From JAXGRD01 sp050946655 (lineage in GTDB: Bacteria; Bacillota; Clostridia; Peptostreptococcales; Anaerovoracaceae), in assembly GCA_050946655.1 (NCBI GenBank), contig JBMNVE010000002.1, positions 1-64,000 of the forward strand: a stretch of DNA of 64,000 nucleotides, in the 5' to 3' direction. Shown here one piece after another: positions 1-8,273 of this stretch. Position 1 is the first letter of the stretch. Each line of letters opens with the position of its first letter. The translations under genes were made by a program, and so were the position numbers. Below the pieces are notes generated by a model, which did not search any database, was not told the origin of the DNA, and saw only the letters and a list, made by a program, of their open reading frames with translations.

Positions 1-12
1 AATATATTCTTA

Positions 13-1323
13 TTATAGAATATCCACTTTTTTTCTTCCGTCACGGAATGTCATGACGAAGGCCAGGAAAGTCATCACGATCTGTGATAGGGGCGCTGCC
101 CACCACACACCTCCTATGCCCATGAGGGGCGGGAGGACGATCCCTGCGAATAATCCGGTGAGCACCAGCTCCCCATATACCAACAGATATGCCTTGGCAT
201 TCTTTTTCTCCGCATAGTAGCAGGAGGTTCTGACCCTTAAAAATCCCACAAAGACGAATCCAACCGTGAAGATGGGCAGGGCCACGCATACATCCTGGAT
301 GCCGCTTGCTCCCATCCCGAAAAATATGGCGATAGGCCTTCTCAGGTAGATCATCAATGCCATGAATCCTACGGCCAGTACCGTTGCCGTAGCATATGCC
401 TTCCGTCTCACATCCACCATCATCTTACGGTCGCCGTGTCCAAAGGCCTGGCTGATCAGTGGCTGGGATCCGTCCCCTATCCCCTGCATGAGCATCATCA
501 CAATGTAGGTCACATAGGCGACCACCGCATAGCAGGCCACCGCACCCGGTCCGCCATAAACCATGGCATTTTTGTTGATGATGATCAGGACGATGTTGGG
601 CGACATGGCCAGCCCGAAAGGCGAAGCCCCCACAAAGATGATCTCTCGTATTTTCTCAATGTTCAAGGACAGTTTTACATAGCCTATCAGTTTTTTTGCT
701 CTGATCATGAAGAACAGGCTGGGCAAGATGGCAAGTCCCTGTCCGCAGACAGTGGCGAAGGCCGCTCCCTTCATGCCGTATCCCATGACCGCAATAAACA
801 GCCAGTCTAAAACCACATTTCCCAGAAATCCGCAGACCATGGAAACCATGGCGATCACCACCGCATCGTAGTTTCGCACGATGGGGACAAGGCCCGTACC
901 GATCATCTGGAACATAGTTCCCAAAATGATCATGCGGATGTACTCCTGGCCAAGGGTCATGATCTCTCCCGACGCACCGAAGAATTCCAGAAGGGTGGGA
1001 TACAAAACATACATGGCAGCCATCTCCACCACACCTGCTATCAAGAGCAAGAGCAGTGTGATCCCCAAATATTCCTTCTGCCCCGGGAAGTCATCCCTCC
1101 CTCTGCTGATGGAAATCAGGATGGCTCCTCCCATTCCCAGTCCCGTGCCGGTGGCCAGGATCAATGCAGTGATGGGATAGGCCACGTTGATGGCAGCCAA
1201 CCCCCCTTCTCCCACATAGTTCCCGATGAACCATCCGTCCACGATGGAGTAGACCCCGGAAAAGGCAAAGGCAATCATAGATGGCAGTATATAGCCTAAA
1301 TACCTCCTGTATGTGTATGTCAA
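13..1323 (-). CDS. MATE family multidrug efflux transporter
   Basis: This is a 436-residue polytopic membrane protein of the MATE (NorM/DinF-like) family, which exports cationic drugs or metabolites using a Na+ or H+ gradient. Roughly twelve hydrophobic segments span the protein. The N-terminal half carries the usual MATE features, including GNYVGEGGLAAINVAYPIT near residue 35, and the second half holds the matching GDGSQPLISQAFGHG near residue 285. The start is TTG, preceded by AAAGGA about nine bases upstream; no ATG lies close by. The gene has a MerR-type promoter immediately upstream and follows a gene for a MerR regulator with a drug-binding-like domain, so inducible efflux is likely. 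The substrate cannot be told from sequence. Confidence 0.9.
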   Translation of the reverse strand: MTYTYRRYLGYILPSMIAFAFSGVYSIVDGWFIGNYVGEGGLAAINVAYPITALILATGTGLGMGGAILISISRGRDDFPGQKEYLGITLLLLLIAGVVEMAAMYVLYPTLLEFFGASGEIMTLGQEYIRMIILGTMFQMIGTGLVPIVRNYDAVVIAMVSMVCGFLGNVVLDWLFIAVMGYGMKGAAFATVCGQGLAILPSLFFMIRAKKLIGYVKLSLNIEKIREIIFVGASPFGLAMSPNIVLIIINKNAMVYGGPGAVACYAVVAYVTYIVMMLMQGIGDGSQPLISQAFGHGDRKMMVDVRRKAYATATVLAVGFMALMIYLRRPIAIFFGMGASGIQDVCVALPIFTVGFVFVGFLRVRTSCYYAEKKNAKAYLLVYGELVLTGLFAGIVLPPLMGIGGVWWAAPLSQIVMTFLAFVMTFRDGRKKVDIL

Positions 1324-1372
1324 GCTTCAAGTCCTTTCCGATATTGTTAACTACTTAACACTGTCTGTGTCC

Positions 1373-1404
1373 AGTCTAATCCTTACATCTAAGGGGAAGG
1401 TCAA
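1373..1404 (-). promoter_or_regulatory. MerR-type promoter with long spacer upstream of the MATE gene
   Basis: On the minus strand a -35 box TTGACC (1404–1399) and a -10 box TAGACT (1378–1373) are separated by 20 bases. Between them lies the perfect inverted repeat CCTTA-GATG-TAAGG (1394–1381). Over-long 19–20 base spacers with a central dyad are the hallmark of promoters that MerR-family proteins underwind. The MerR-family gene at 1613–2464 is the obvious candidate regulator; that link is inference. Confidence 0.7.
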
Positions 1405-1451
1405 GCCCTTCTCAAAACTTCCTCTGTTTTTTTGTGTTTTTTCTGTTTATC

Positions 1452-1500
1452 GAAAATAAAAATGGGGTATAAACCGTTGTTATCAACGGAAACACCCCAT
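1452..1500 (-). terminator. Rho-independent terminator after the MerR gene
   Basis: Nested inverted repeats form a hairpin (ATGGGG/CCCCAT outside, CCGTTG-TTAT-CAACGG inside; 1462–1500). On the minus strand it is followed by TTTTTATTTT. It separates the regulator cluster from the MATE transcription unit. A second G/C-rich dyad (1593–1612) lies just after the MerR stop codon but lacks a T-tract. Confidence 0.75.
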
Positions 1501-1612
1501 ATGCTCCCTTTTGTTTATTTCCCCCTATGTCTTCCCCTCGCCCCGGCTATGGCCTAAAAAAAGGGTATTTTTGGAAATTTTTAGGTGTAAATCCTTCCCC
1601 TAGGGGGAGGGT

Positions 1613-2464
1613 TTACTTTTCAACATAAATCATGATTTCTGTGACAAACTGATCCGCATCCCCGGTAGTCCAGTAATCGGTCACATACCGTTCATAGGAT
1701 GCTTCACCCAATCGGTAATTGTGCTTTTCCGCCCACTTAAAGGTCTTTTCATAGGTTTCTCCCAAGGTCTCATGAGATCCGATGTGATAGCACGAAACCA
1801 TGGGCCTACCCCCCAGGACCATGGAATGCTCCTTGTCCGTCTCGATCAACGTCTTCTGCATCATCCTAAAGGTCTCCAGGGTGCCCGCCAACTTCTTTTC
1901 GTGAGAAGGAAAGCAAATCATCACCGGACCGGTGATCTCATTTTCCAAGGCCTCGATGTAATTGGTGAACTCGATGTTGATGATGGACTCCATGTAGTTT
2001 GCACTGTAGGGTTGATCCATAAAGCAGTAGTCGGAGGCATTGACGTACTTCACCGAGACCTCGCGGATATCGTTTTCGATGACCATCTGCGCTTCCAAGA
2101 TAAGGTCGTACCAGTCCTTCACCGACTGGTATTTCATCTGCAGCAATCTCTGTTCCTCCTCCAGCTCGGTGATCTTGTCCTGAAAGGCATTGGCAATCAC
2201 CCCGTAGGCGCTGCCATCCAGAAACTCCCGCATCTCGTTGAGCCTGAATCCCATCTGCTTGAAATACTTCACCACCGGAACCATGAGCATGGTCTGGCGG
2301 GAATAGTATCGATAATTGTTATCCATCACCTTGTCCGGCGAGATGATATTCAGCTCATCATAAAACCGCAATGCCTTCTTGGAGATGTTGCAAATCTGGC
2401 TCACTTCTCCCACACTGTAGAATTCTTTTTCCCGTTCCATCTTGTCACATCTTTTCTTCTGCAT
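1613..2464 (-). CDS. MerR family transcriptional regulator with GyrI/BmrR-like effector domain
   Basis: The protein has an N-terminal MerR winged helix (FYSVGEVSQICNISKKALRF, then YDELNIISP), a central coiled coil (ITELEEEQRLLQMKYQSV) and a C-terminal domain of about 150 residues of the GyrI-like type. BmrR and relatives use that domain to bind hydrophobic cations. Such proteins activate promoters with over-long spacers, and one lies in front of the MATE gene downstream. The ATG at 2464 was chosen because GGGAG sits eight bases before it; it overlaps the end of the DUF4125 gene by 20 bases, suggesting coupled translation. A later ATG at 2440 is possible. Drug-inducible control of the pump is inferred from architecture and location. 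Confidence 0.85.
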   Translation of the reverse strand: MQKKRCDKMEREKEFYSVGEVSQICNISKKALRFYDELNIISPDKVMDNNYRYYSRQTMLMVPVVKYFKQMGFRLNEMREFLDGSAYGVIANAFQDKITELEEEQRLLQMKYQSVKDWYDLILEAQMVIENDIREVSVKYVNASDYCFMDQPYSANYMESIINIEFTNYIEALENEITGPVMICFPSHEKKLAGTLETFRMMQKTLIETDKEHSMVLGGRPMVSCYHIGSHETLGETYEKTFKWAEKHNYRLGEASYERYVTDYWTTGDADQFVTEIMIYVEK

Positions 2465-3074
2465 CTCCGATGCTCCCATAACCATAAAACCCGGTCATGA
2501 TTTCCTGGATCATCTCCACCGGGTTTTTCCCCAGTTCTCCCAATCTCTTTATGTCGGCCAAAAACGACTCCAGCGTCTGTAGGGAATATGTCTTTAGTTC
2601 CCCCACAAGATACACACCGATGGTCGTTTGGCTTCCGCCGCCCTCCGCAGACCGGCCCCTACTGGTGTATTTAGGGTATTTGGCGGCAAACGCCCGATAA
2701 TGTCCGTCCATGATCCTTTGGATCTCTCCGATCACCCCGGCCTTTTCCCCTGTGACCCGGGGGATCTGTCCCTCAATGTGTGTATGATAATACTCCGGAT
2801 CGGTGGCTTCCATCATGTAGGCGTATTTCTCCATGATCAAATTTCGCCCCTGGTTCTGCCCGCCGATCAGATCCGCCTTGTAACGCTCCAGAGTCTCCCC
2901 CCGGAGGATGGCATGCTGACTGTACCGCATGATGTAAAAGGTGTCCATATCGTCCTGACACGCAGCACGACCTCCGATGTTTTCCACCTGCTGGAACATC
3001 TTCCACTCCATGGCGATGACCTGGTTGATCACATGGTCATTGGTCCCGCCGGTACGGAGTAAGTTGGTCTCCAT
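2445..3074 (-). CDS. DUF4125 family protein
   Basis: This is a 209-residue soluble protein with no signal peptide or membrane segment. It matches the DUF4125 family: conserved stretches include EWKMFQQVENIGGRAACQDD near the N-terminus, FYIMRYSQ, and ESFLADIKRLGELGKNPVEM near the end. The family is uncharacterised but is repeatedly found beside or fused to DUF4037, as here. It lies between DUF4037 (21-base gap) and the MerR gene (20-base overlap) in one leftward unit. No catalytic motif could be assigned. Confidence 0.8.
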   Translation of the reverse strand: METNLLRTGGTNDHVINQVIAMEWKMFQQVENIGGRAACQDDMDTFYIMRYSQHAILRGETLERYKADLIGGQNQGRNLIMEKYAYMMEATDPEYYHTHIEGQIPRVTGEKAGVIGEIQRIMDGHYRAFAAKYPKYTSRGRSAEGGGSQTTIGVYLVGELKTYSLQTLESFLADIKRLGELGKNPVEMIQEIMTGFYGYGSIGDAEEKM

Positions 3075-3095
3075 CCCTTTTCTCCTTTCCCATTC

Positions 3096-4031
3096 TCAGT
3101 TGTTATCCGCAAAAACGTGAAGTCCCCTCAATCGCTGGTCTTGGATTCTCGCCATCAGCTCTCCCAGATGGTTCTGCAAAAAATCGTCCCTGACGGAAGT
3201 CAACCCCCTGCCGTTAAGCTCACCGGCCACTTCCACACAGATGGCCTCGATCAAGTCCTCCTTGGTCTTTGCTGTCTGCATATTATCGGGGAGCCCGATC
3301 AGTTCCCTGAGATTGGCCATGGACCGCTTCAGCCAAAGGAGCTCTTCCCCCTTGCGGAAGGCCCATTTATAAAAGGGCATGTATACTTTATTGAGGAGAT
3401 AGATGGCAGAAAGCGCTGCGGAAACAAACTCTCCGCAGGAAAGGTATGCCGCCGCAAAATCCCCTCTCGCTGTGGACCTGGGATAGTTGTACTGTCCGGC
3501 CTGAGCCATGACCGCCACTCTGGCAGCCAGCTTCTTTATCCATACGTCTTCCGGGTAGAAGTTCAGCAGTTCCTTCCTCGCCTTAGAAAACTCGCCCAGC
3601 TCATCCAGGAACACTTCTCCATTGGTTGCGATAGAAAGGAATCGCTCCGGGATCCAAAACCACTCCCGGTTATCTGCCGGGACCGGCCTACACCCGGTGT
3701 ATCTCTCATAAAAGCATTCGATGGAGAAGATCCCTACTCTTCCTGCACCTTCAGGCGTTTCTTTTCGCACAAAACCCATGTACTCCTTGGGAAGAGCATC
3801 GTACTCCCGCTGCATGGCCTCTCCGATGACGTCGAACACCCTTTGGGGCAGCCATACGCAGAACCCGGGGCCAAAATCATGGTCCCGGGAAACATCGTCA
3901 TCATATCCGTAGCATTCTGATCCTTCCCCTACCAGGCCTGCTGCCATATCCCCGCGATGTTGCGGGAACTTATCCAGCAGCTTTCGGCCGTGTTCTTCGA
4001 AATAGGCTTTTGATAACTCCATCCCTTTCAT
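3096..4031 (-). CDS. DUF4037 protein with nucleotidyltransferase-like motif
   Basis: The protein is about 311 residues and belongs to the DUF4037 family. Near residue 30 it carries VGEGSECYGYDDDVSRDHDF, which resembles the GS...DxD signature of the polymerase-beta nucleotidyltransferase fold (glycine-serine followed by spaced acidic residues). This suggests transfer of a nucleotide to a small molecule, protein or RNA; the substrate is unknown. The ATG at 4031 overlaps the TGA of the upstream TPR gene (TGATG) and has AAAGGAG at the right distance, so the two genes are translationally coupled. Confidence 0.8.
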   Translation of the reverse strand: MKGMELSKAYFEEHGRKLLDKFPQHRGDMAAGLVGEGSECYGYDDDVSRDHDFGPGFCVWLPQRVFDVIGEAMQREYDALPKEYMGFVRKETPEGAGRVGIFSIECFYERYTGCRPVPADNREWFWIPERFLSIATNGEVFLDELGEFSKARKELLNFYPEDVWIKKLAARVAVMAQAGQYNYPRSTARGDFAAAYLSCGEFVSAALSAIYLLNKVYMPFYKWAFRKGEELLWLKRSMANLRELIGLPDNMQTAKTKEDLIEAICVEVAGELNGRGLTSVRDDFLQNHLGELMARIQDQRLRGLHVFADNN

Positions 4032-4834
4032 CACAAACGCTCCTTTACCATTTCCAGGTTCCTCTTTATCATATCATAGTATGGCGTTTTTCCGAAATCT
4101 CTCTCCATCAATTCCAGTGTTTTCTCGTACTGCCTTGCCGCTTCACCGTAGTTTCCGGCCCTGTATTCCAGTTCTCCCATGGCAGCTCTTGCCGCCGCAT
4201 AGTGAGGATCCTTGCCCTGGGAATCCGTCTCAAATATCCGCATGGCCGTGAGAAGGCTTTCCCTTGCGTGGTCCAGGTCTCCCTTTTTGATCTGCACTTC
4301 TCCCAGGCTCACGTAAGTGGTGGCCATCTCCATTCTCGATCCGGGGAATTTTTTGATGATCTCCAGAGATTTTTTCGCCGCGTATTCCGAGTCGTCCAGA
4401 CGTCCCGTTTCCCGGTATATGGCACTCATGCTGTTGCACAGGGCAGCCATTCGGTAATCCCCGCCCAGGCCGGAGCCTTCCAGGATATCCATGGCTTCTT
4501 TGTAAATTTCAAGGCCTTTTTCGTAATCCTTTTCCGCCACGAAAACATTGCCCCAGTTGATCAGCGCCGCAGCGTAGTTCTCCGTCCTTTCCATGCCCAT
4601 TTCCTTCAGGTTGGTCAGAACTCTGTGGTAGATAGGCTTGGTTTCCGCCAACCTCCCCACGGCGCGATAAAAACCGCCTAGCTCGTTGCACACGGCAGTG
4701 ACCCCGGCAAGATCCCCGTATCCCTCCGCCTCTTGGAGGGCACCGAGGAGAAAGGCTTCGCTTTCCCCGGCATCCTTTCGCCGCAGAACGGCATCCAGCT
4801 CCCGATAAAAGCCGTCGATATCCAGTTTATTCAT
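4031..4834 (-). CDS. Tetratricopeptide repeat protein
   Basis: This 267-residue protein is built from about six TPR helical hairpins, visible as spaced A/G/Y/A positions (for example YAAALINWGNVFVAEKDYEK, then AREAAMGELEYRAGNYGEAA-like units near the C-terminus). TPR solenoids bind partner proteins or peptides. The gene is the first of a tightly packed unit with DUF4037, DUF4125 and MerR, so it may serve as the sensing or scaffold part of that unknown system. It starts 21 bases after the alcohol dehydrogenase stop and may share its transcript. Confidence 0.85.
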   Translation of the reverse strand: MNKLDIDGFYRELDAVLRRKDAGESEAFLLGALQEAEGYGDLAGVTAVCNELGGFYRAVGRLAETKPIYHRVLTNLKEMGMERTENYAAALINWGNVFVAEKDYEKGLEIYKEAMDILEGSGLGGDYRMAALCNSMSAIYRETGRLDDSEYAAKKSLEIIKKFPGSRMEMATTYVSLGEVQIKKGDLDHARESLLTAMRIFETDSQGKDPHYAAARAAMGELEYRAGNYGEAARQYEKTLELMERDFGKTPYYDMIKRNLEMVKERL

Positions 4835-4855
4835 TATAATTCTCCCATCTGAAAA

Positions 4856-5992
4856 CTAAAGCAGTTTTCTAATGATCTTCTCTACATCCTCTGCCGACAC
4901 CGGTGTCGGGTTAGTCTTGGTACACATGTCCGCAAGAGCATTCTTGACCATTTCATCCATGGCTTCCTCTACCGCCTCCTCTTGGATGCCCAGCTCACTG
5001 AAGGATGCAGGGATCCCCAGCTCCTTCTGCATGTCGCAGACCCGCTTGATGAGAGAGCCGATGGCAACGGGAACGCTGGATGCGGGCACCCCGACGATCC
5101 TGGCGATCCTCTGATACTTCCTGGCGGTAACGGTATAATTTTCGTACCCTGACTTAGCAAGGGCAGCATTGTACTCTATGATGTGGGGCAGCAAAAGCGC
5201 ATTGCTCTTTCCGTGGGGGATGTTGAACTTAGCCCCGATTGCATGAGCGATACTGTGGTTGATCCCCAGTCCCGCGTCGTTAAACGCCATCCCCGCAAGA
5301 CATGACGCATTGTGCATCCTCTCTCTGGCCAGGGTGTCTTCGCCGTTTCTGTATGCCTTGGGAAGAAAATAGAAGATCAGAGAAATGGACTTCTCTGCCA
5401 AGGCATCGGTGAAGTCGGTGGCGTCTTTGGAAACATAGGCTTCAATGGCATGGGTCAGAGCATCCAGCCCGGTATCGGCAGTGATCCCCGGGGGAACCGA
5501 CTTGGTGAACTCCGGATCTAAAATGGCTACCATGGGAATCAGGGAATCATTTACCAGCAAGGTTTTCTTCCCGTTTTTCGTATCGGTGATCACCGAAAAC
5601 TTGGTGACCTCCGAACCGGTCCCACTGGTGGTGGGGATGGCATAGCATTCATCGATATGCAAATTCAGCCCGTCCATCTTTGCCGCCATTTCACGGATAG
5701 CCTTTGCCCCGTCTATGGAGGATCCACCGCCCACGGCAACGATCACCTGAGCGTCGACCTCTTTGAGCTTTTCCAGCCCCCTGGCCACAACCTCAACCGG
5801 TGGGTCCGGTACGATCTCATCAAATACCGTCACGGTACAACTGCCCAATTTGGACTTGACCTTCTCCAAGATGTCAGACTGCGCAATAAAACTATCGGTG
5901 ATGATCATCACTCTCTTTTGCATCACCTGACTGAGCCTATCCAGGGCTCCTTCTCCGAAAAGCACACTGGTGCTGATGGTAAATTCTCTCAT
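4856..5992 (-). CDS. Iron-containing alcohol dehydrogenase
   Basis: This 378-residue group III alcohol dehydrogenase should catalyse NAD(P)-linked reduction of an aldehyde or oxidation of an alcohol. Visible family features are the nucleotide-binding GGGSSIDGAKAI near residue 95, PTTSGTGSEVT near 135, and the metal-binding residues in DTGLDALTHAIEAY and GINHSIAHAIGAKFNIPHG. The ATG at 5992 is preferred over upstream in-frame codons because AAGGAA precedes it and family members start near MREFTIS. A good sigma-A promoter lies just upstream. Substrate specificity cannot be deduced. Confidence 0.92.
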   Translation of the reverse strand: MREFTISTSVLFGEGALDRLSQVMQKRVMIITDSFIAQSDILEKVKSKLGSCTVTVFDEIVPDPPVEVVARGLEKLKEVDAQVIVAVGGGSSIDGAKAIREMAAKMDGLNLHIDECYAIPTTSGTGSEVTKFSVITDTKNGKKTLLVNDSLIPMVAILDPEFTKSVPPGITADTGLDALTHAIEAYVSKDATDFTDALAEKSISLIFYFLPKAYRNGEDTLARERMHNASCLAGMAFNDAGLGINHSIAHAIGAKFNIPHGKSNALLLPHIIEYNAALAKSGYENYTVTARKYQRIARIVGVPASSVPVAIGSLIKRVCDMQKELGIPASFSELGIQEEAVEEAMDEMVKNALADMCTKTNPTPVSAEDVEKIIRKLL

Positions 5993-6035
5993 AACAATTT
6001 CCTTTTCTTTGATTTGGTTGATAATTTTGACTACC

Positions 6036-6064
6036 ATACTACACTTGAAGGAAAAGATTGTCAA
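6036..6064 (-). promoter_or_regulatory. Sigma-A promoter of the alcohol dehydrogenase gene
   Basis: TTGACA (6064–6059), 17 bases, then TAGTAT (6041–6036), about 40 bases before the ATG at 5992. The position also supports the shorter start chosen for that gene. Confidence 0.65.
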
Positions 6065-6106
6065 TTAAAAAACAATATCTCTTTCCTTTTCTCCCTGTCC
6101 CCCTCC

Positions 6107-6135
6107 GTGACACAGGGTTTTTTCTCTGTTATACT
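6107..6135 (+). promoter_or_regulatory. Promoter of the alpha/beta hydrolase gene
   Basis: GTGACA (6107–6112), 17 bases, TATACT (6130–6135). The start codon at 6157 follows after an AAGGAGG ribosome binding site. It diverges from the alcohol dehydrogenase promoter 43 bases away. Confidence 0.65.
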
Positions 6136-6156
6136 GGCTCTGCAAGGAGGTTTTTT

Positions 6157-6909
6157 ATGATCGTAAACAAAATGATCCCCGGCAGGAAGGGCTATTCCAT
6201 TCCTGTTTTATACAACATCAGCGGTAAGGAACCTGCCGTAGTGCTGATCTCTCACGGTTTCGGCAGCACCAAGGAAAGTCCCACGGTGAAGTTGATGGCC
6301 AAGTTGCTGGAAAAGCAAGGCATGGGCTTTCTGGCTCTGGACTTCCCCGCCCACGGAGAAAGTCCTGTGTCGGGAGAAGGGTTCACCCTGGACAACTGTC
6401 TTTCCGACCTGTCTTCTGCGGAAGAAAAGATCCGGACAGAAGCACCCCAGGCCAAGATTTTTTACTTTTCCTCCAGCTTCGGGGGCTACATCAACTTGCT
6501 GTATTTGACCCTCTGTCCCCACCGAGGCGAAAAATCATTCCTTCGCTGCCCTGCGGTAAATATGCCGGCCATCCTGAAGGAAAACATGACTCCAAAGATT
6601 CGGCAGGACTTTGCGAAAGATGGCTTCACCCTGCTGGAGGAGGACTTTGTCCGCCCCCTGCAGTTGACCAAGACCTTCTATGATCAGCTGCAAGCTCACG
6701 ACGTCTTCCGCCTCTATGCTCCCGGAGACTGCCAAACGATGATGGTTCACGGCACGGAGGACGAATCCGTATCTCCCCAAAAGGTGAAGGAATTCGGCGA
6801 AAAGTTCCATATCCCCCTTCTGTGGATCCAAGGTGCCGATCACACCTTTTCCGGGGAGGGAATGATGGAAGAGTTGGCTGAAGCGGCCCTTACCTTCTTT
6901 TCTCAATGA
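6157..6909 (+). CDS. Alpha/beta hydrolase family protein
   Basis: This 250-residue cytoplasmic serine hydrolase has the oxyanion-hole region LISHGFGSTKES, a nucleophile elbow in the variant form FSSSFGGY, an acidic residue in HGTEDESVSPQK and the catalytic histidine in GADHTF. The order and spacing match the acyl-peptidase/esterase-like alpha/beta hydrolases. The ATG at 6157 has a perfect AAGGAGG; the 33 in-frame codons upstream overlap the promoter and are not coding. Its end overlaps the convergent cca gene by 20 bases. The substrate is unknown. Confidence 0.85.
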   Translation: MIVNKMIPGRKGYSIPVLYNISGKEPAVVLISHGFGSTKESPTVKLMAKLLEKQGMGFLALDFPAHGESPVSGEGFTLDNCLSDLSSAEEKIRTEAPQAKIFYFSSSFGGYINLLYLTLCPHRGEKSFLRCPAVNMPAILKENMTPKIRQDFAKDGFTLLEEDFVRPLQLTKTFYDQLQAHDVFRLYAPGDCQTMMVHGTEDESVSPQKVKEFGEKFHIPLLWIQGADHTFSGEGMMEELAEAALTFFSQ

Positions 6910-8239
6910 GGGCCAGCAAGTCTTCTCGCTGATTCTTCACTTCTCCCTCAATGACCCGCTCCAGGAGGATGTTGAGGCACTTTCCCACTTCTTTCCCCTG
7001 GGGGATCCCCAATCGCAGCAGGTCATCTCCATTCACCGCCAAATCTTTCAAAGAAAAGCACTGGGCCTTTGCCAGCACACTTTCCACTGCATGGCGAAAG
7101 GCCTCTATCCTGTCCACCCGCCGGGCAACGCAGTCCGGGTGCTGGCTCTTTACATCGGCAAGGGACTGGCCAATCAGGAGGAAGAGATTTTCTTCTCCCA
7201 ATCGCCGCAGCAGCTTACGGGCGTACTTCTCCGTAGGCTGAAAGACGATGCCGTGGTATTGGACCAGAGTCAATACTTTCTCCCTGGTGGCATTATCGTA
7301 TTTCAGGCGATCCATCACCTCTCGCGCCACTTCTAAACTGACTTTTTCATGGCCGTAAAAATGGCCTCTTCCCTCTTCATCCACCGTTTTCACCGCCGGT
7401 TTTCCCATGTCATGGAACAGGGCAGCAAGCCTGGAAACAGGGGAATTGGGGCTGTTTTCCACCACTCTCAACGTATGCTCCCACACGTCGTAAGCGTGAT
7501 AAGGATTCTCCTGATCCAAGTCGAACATAGGCCTTACCTCGGGGATGATCCGTGCCATCACCTCCCGGTATGCTCCCGCTAGCCTCCTGACCCCCGGCCC
7601 GCACAAAAACTGATCCAGTTCGCCGCGGATCCGCTCCACTGCAATCCTGTCCAAAAGATGGGCGCAGCTGAGGAGTGCCTCTCCTGTTTCTTCCTCTATT
7701 TGAAAGTCCAGGCGGGAAGCAAACCGCAGGGCCCGCATGATCCGAAGGGCATCCTCCTCAAACCGTTCCGCCGGCTTGCCTACGCACCGAATGATGCCTT
7801 GTTCCAAATCCCTTCTTCCCCCAAAGAGGTCCACCAATTCCTCTGCCGGGCGAAAGGCCATGGCATTGACAGTAAAGTCCCTACGGGAAAGATCATCGGC
7901 CAAGCTTCTGCTGAACGCCACGGAATCCGGCCGGCGGTGGTCCGAGTACTTACCGTCGATGCGATAAGTGGTCACTTCAAAGGGGCGTTGATCCAATATC
8001 ACCGTCAGGGTCCCGTGCTTTATCCCCGTATCGATGGTCCTGTATCCGGAAAAACTCCTCTTCATCTCCTCCGGGGTGGCATCTGTGCAGATGTCCCAGT
8101 CCTTAGGCAGAGCGCCGAGAATCAGGTCCCGCACGCAGCCCCCCACATAGTAAGCTTCGAAGCCGGCACCTTCCAAACACTCCAGGAGACGGTCTCCCTC
8201 CTTTGGTGTTTTCAATTTCGTAAAATCAATCTTTTTCAT
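6890..8239 (-). CDS. cca: CCA-adding tRNA nucleotidyltransferase with HD domain
   Basis: This enzyme of about 449 residues adds or repairs the 3' CCA of tRNA. The class II poly(A) polymerase/CCA head domain is clear: YYVGGCVRDLILG and the catalytic DxD in KDWDICTDATPEEM, then the RRDFTVNAMAFRP and EDALRIMRALRFASRLDF blocks. An HD hydrolase motif follows (AALFHDMGKP), as in CCA enzymes of many bacteria, where it supplies phosphohydrolase activity. ATG 8239 is preferred to an upstream GTG. No strong Shine-Dalgarno is visible. Its promoter region overlaps that of the divergent nhaC-like gene. Confidence 0.93.
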   Translation of the reverse strand: MKKIDFTKLKTPKEGDRLLECLEGAGFEAYYVGGCVRDLILGALPKDWDICTDATPEEMKRSFSGYRTIDTGIKHGTLTVILDQRPFEVTTYRIDGKYSDHRRPDSVAFSRSLADDLSRRDFTVNAMAFRPAEELVDLFGGRRDLEQGIIRCVGKPAERFEEDALRIMRALRFASRLDFQIEEETGEALLSCAHLLDRIAVERIRGELDQFLCGPGVRRLAGAYREVMARIIPEVRPMFDLDQENPYHAYDVWEHTLRVVENSPNSPVSRLAALFHDMGKPAVKTVDEEGRGHFYGHEKVSLEVAREVMDRLKYDNATREKVLTLVQYHGIVFQPTEKYARKLLRRLGEENLFLLIGQSLADVKSQHPDCVARRVDRIEAFRHAVESVLAKAQCFSLKDLAVNGDDLLRLGIPQGKEVGKCLNILLERVIEGEVKNQREDLLALIEKRR

Positions 8240-8261
8240 ACCACTGAAAAACACTTCGTGT

Positions 8262-8267
8262 TATACT
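8262..8267 (+). promoter_or_regulatory. Overlapping divergent -10 elements between cca and nhaC-like gene
   Basis: The sequence AGTATAAC/GTTATACT reads as a -10 box on both strands: TATACT rightward (8262–8267) and TATAAC leftward (8264–8259). The rightward start point would fall about seven bases further on, essentially at the ATG (8274) of the antiporter gene. No convincing -35 box was found for either direction. Confidence 0.4.
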
Positions 8268-8273
8268 CTCCTC

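Noticed and set aside
3117..3920. Long antisense frames over the host and phage genes
   Set aside because: They are shadows of well-supported genes caused by codon bias, with no conserved domains.
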